Positions 62,395-64,000 of a stretch of 64,000 nt of DNA are shown here, one piece after another (position 1 is the first letter of the stretch; every line of letters starts with the position of its first letter). Below the pieces are notes generated by a model, which ran no database searches, had not been told where the DNA came from, and saw only the letters and a list, made by a program, of their open reading frames with translations. This DNA is from Bacillota bacterium (GTDB lineage: Bacteria > Bacillota_A > Clostridia > Lachnospirales > Lachnospiraceae): NCBI GenBank assembly GCA_023443625.1, contig JAEZTQ010000037.1, forward strand, positions 27,664 to 91,663. The letters run 5' to 3'. The position numbers and the translations under genes are program-made.

Positions 62395-63915
62395 ATGAGT
62401 GAAAATAATAGACAGATGGTAAATAATAAAAAGAATAAGCAAGGAAAAGCAATGGGTAAGGACGCCTCCCATAAGAAGAGTAATGCTTCTTATGGAAAGA
62501 GAAATCAGGAGAAATTCAATGATGATGTCTTTGAAGATTTGGATTATGAATTTATAAATAAATATCTTAAGAATAAGAAGGGTAGTACAAAGGATCAAGG
62601 AACAGTAGTGAGTAAAGAACAGAGAATTATAAGGGGAGCAAAAAAGGAACTAACTAAAACAGATCTCAAGCAAAATAGAAAGATAGATTCAAGAAACCCA
62701 CAGGAAAAGGGATTAATAAAAAAAGAGGGACAAGGAAGGGGACGAGAAACTAATAAGAGATCACATCCCAAGGGAGCCTGTCCTTATATAAGAGAATGTG
62801 GCAGTTGTAATATACAAAGACAGGGTTATGATGTAGAATTGGCTCAAAAGCAGAAAGAAGTGGAAAAACTACTGAGTAAATACTGCAAGGTTGAGCCCAT
62901 CTTGGGTATGAAGGACCCTAAGAATTACCGTAATAAAGTCCATGTGGTATTTGACCATGATCGTAAGGGAAAACCCATATCCGGTATCTATGAAGAGGGA
63001 ACTCACAGGTTAATTCCCGTAGACAAATGCTTAATACACAATGAGAAGGCAGATGAGATCATTGCTACCATCAGAGAGATGCTGCCCTCCTTTAAGATTA
63101 AAACCTATGATGAGGATACAGGCTACGGTTTATTTCGTCATGTGCTGGTTCGTACTGGATTTGCCAGTGGACAGATTATGGTGGTTCTCGTCATTGCATC
63201 CCCCATCATGCCTTCAAAGAATAACTTTGTTAAGGCTCTAAGAGCCAAACATCCAGAGATTTCAACGGTGGTGGTGAATGTCAATGATAAGAAAACCAGC
63301 CTGGTGTTAGGGGATAAGGAACAGATAATCTACGGAAAGGGTTTTATTGAAGACAAGCTATGCGGCAAGTTATTTCATATATCCCCTAAATCCTTCTATC
63401 AGGTCAATCCTGCCCAAACGGAGGTCCTGTATAGAAAAGCCATAGACATGGCAGGCCTTACAGGGAAGGAGACAGTCATTGATGCCTATTGTGGCATAGG
63501 AACCATCGGTATTATCGCTGGGGATAAGGCAAAAAAGGTAATCGGTGTGGAGTCTAATAAAGACGCTGTACGAGATGCCAAGATCAATGCTAATCGTAAT
63601 GAAATCCGCAATATAGAATTCTATCACAACGATGCCACTATCTTTATGAGTAAGATGGCAGCTCAGGGGCATAGTGCGGATGTAGTATTCATGGACCCGC
63701 CAAGAGCAGGAAGTACAGAGGCGTTTATGGATGCAGTGGCAGTACTCAAACCTAAAAAGGTGGTGTACATCTCCTGTAACCCAATGACCTTGGATAGGGA
63801 TTTAGCGTATCTTACGAAGAAGGGGTATAAGGCTGAGAAGGCAGTACCAGTGGATATGTTTCCTTGGACGGGGCATGTGGAGACGTGCGTACTTTTGTCC
63901 CACAAAAATTCGTAA
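62395..63915 (+). CDS. rlmD: 23S rRNA (uracil-5-)-methyltransferase, RlmD/TrmA family
   Basis: 506 residues. The C-terminal ~300 residues hold the SAM site 'VIDAYCGIGTIGIIAG', 'DVVFMDPPRAGSTEAFMDAV' and the catalytic Cys/Glu region 'VVYISCNPMTLDRDLAYL'. An iron-sulfur type set 'CPYIRECGSCNIQ' lies at ~127-139. The first ~120 residues are a Lys/Asn-rich, low-complexity extension that is not part of the family. It methylates C5 of a uridine in 23S rRNA (or tRNA, by family). It follows the radical SAM gene in a likely operon. The exact position modified cannot be told. Confidence 0.9.
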   Translation: MSENNRQMVNNKKNKQGKAMGKDASHKKSNASYGKRNQEKFNDDVFEDLDYEFINKYLKNKKGSTKDQGTVVSKEQRIIRGAKKELTKTDLKQNRKIDSRNPQEKGLIKKEGQGRGRETNKRSHPKGACPYIRECGSCNIQRQGYDVELAQKQKEVEKLLSKYCKVEPILGMKDPKNYRNKVHVVFDHDRKGKPISGIYEEGTHRLIPVDKCLIHNEKADEIIATIREMLPSFKIKTYDEDTGYGLFRHVLVRTGFASGQIMVVLVIASPIMPSKNNFVKALRAKHPEISTVVVNVNDKKTSLVLGDKEQIIYGKGFIEDKLCGKLFHISPKSFYQVNPAQTEVLYRKAIDMAGLTGKETVIDAYCGIGTIGIIAGDKAKKVIGVESNKDAVRDAKINANRNEIRNIEFYHNDATIFMSKMAAQGHSADVVFMDPPRAGSTEAFMDAVAVLKPKKVVYISCNPMTLDRDLAYLTKKGYKAEKAVPVDMFPWTGHVETCVLLSHKNS

Positions 63916-64000
63916 ACATCTCCACCGTTCTTATACACTGGAAAATTGAATAAAATTGATTTCAGAGGTAGCTCTGATTCATCACATGGGAAAATCTCTA

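Noticed and set aside
1..64000. tRNA or rRNA genes
   Set aside because: No cloverleaf-type sequence ending in GTTCRA-N-YC stems or rRNA segment was recognised in intergenic DNA.

Overview
The window reads as chromosome of a low-GC, Gram-positive anaerobe of the class Clostridia, most likely a plant-fibre-degrading member of the Lachnospiraceae. The support is indirect: AT-rich DNA with strong AGGAGG-type ribosome binding sites, rubrerythrin, a seryl T-box leader, ECF sigma/DUF4179 pairs, BMP-type nucleoside uptake, DUF3793/DUF2325, DUF5685 with a J-protein, an intracellular GH9 enzyme and a polysaccharide acetylesterase. No rRNA, tRNA, CRISPR, integrase, transposase or phage gene was seen.

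Layout. 1-5.5 kb: the end of a large Ig-like surface protein, then two divergent ECF sigma/anti-sigma loci. 5.6-12.4 kb: NudC, an aldo/keto reductase, rubrerythrin, a PadR-HAAS pair with an operator-like palindrome in its promoter, a PdaA-like deacetylase and an ABC exporter. 12.5-18.9 kb: TerC, a class-I isoprenoid-synthase-like protein, a DUF3793-DUF2325 pair behind a Fur-box-like palindrome, a GGDEF-EAL protein and a four-repeat Ig-like protein. 19-27.1 kb: ddl-murF, then a nucleoside ABC transporter operon interrupted by a duplicated, hairpin-rich intergenic element. 27.3-35.2 kb: a basic secreted protein, acetylesterase, DUF5685/J-domain/membrane protein operon, cytosolic GH9 and a serine hydrolase. 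35.4-40.9 kb: two tandem paralogous secreted proteins, then serS with its T-box. 41-47 kb: a DUF3788/AraC pair, then an agmatine-to-putrescine operon (aguA, aguB, NADH oxidase, YkgJ protein) bracketed by a 44-bp tandem array in its putative leader and a 13-bp array in its trailer. 47-51 kb: a REC-histidine kinase, a REC-HDOD protein and an orphan membrane-anchored protein. 51-58.5 kb: a four-domain CoA-disulfide-reductase/rhodanese/TusA/DsrE fusion, a small anchored protein, an XRE regulator, and an FtsEX-like operon led by a coiled-coil protein without a hydrolase domain, behind a 28-bp palindrome and 15-bp repeats. 58.8-64 kb: ferredoxin-type aldo/keto reductase, AlkA-like glycosylase, a possible multicopper oxidase remnant, a radical SAM enzyme and an RlmD-like methyltransferase.

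The coherent pathways are nucleoside salvage (21.9-27.1 kb), polyamine synthesis (43.1-46.7 kb), peptidoglycan precursor synthesis (ddl-murF) and envelope regulation (ECF pairs, FtsEX-like set, PdaA-like protein). The least explained parts are the four repeat-rich leader or intergenic regions, the two proteins with paired Asp-rich motifs (418 aa and DUF5685), the non-catalytic FtsEX partner, and the tandem secreted paralogs. Start codons were chosen from ribosome binding sites, so several differ from the longest open frame.
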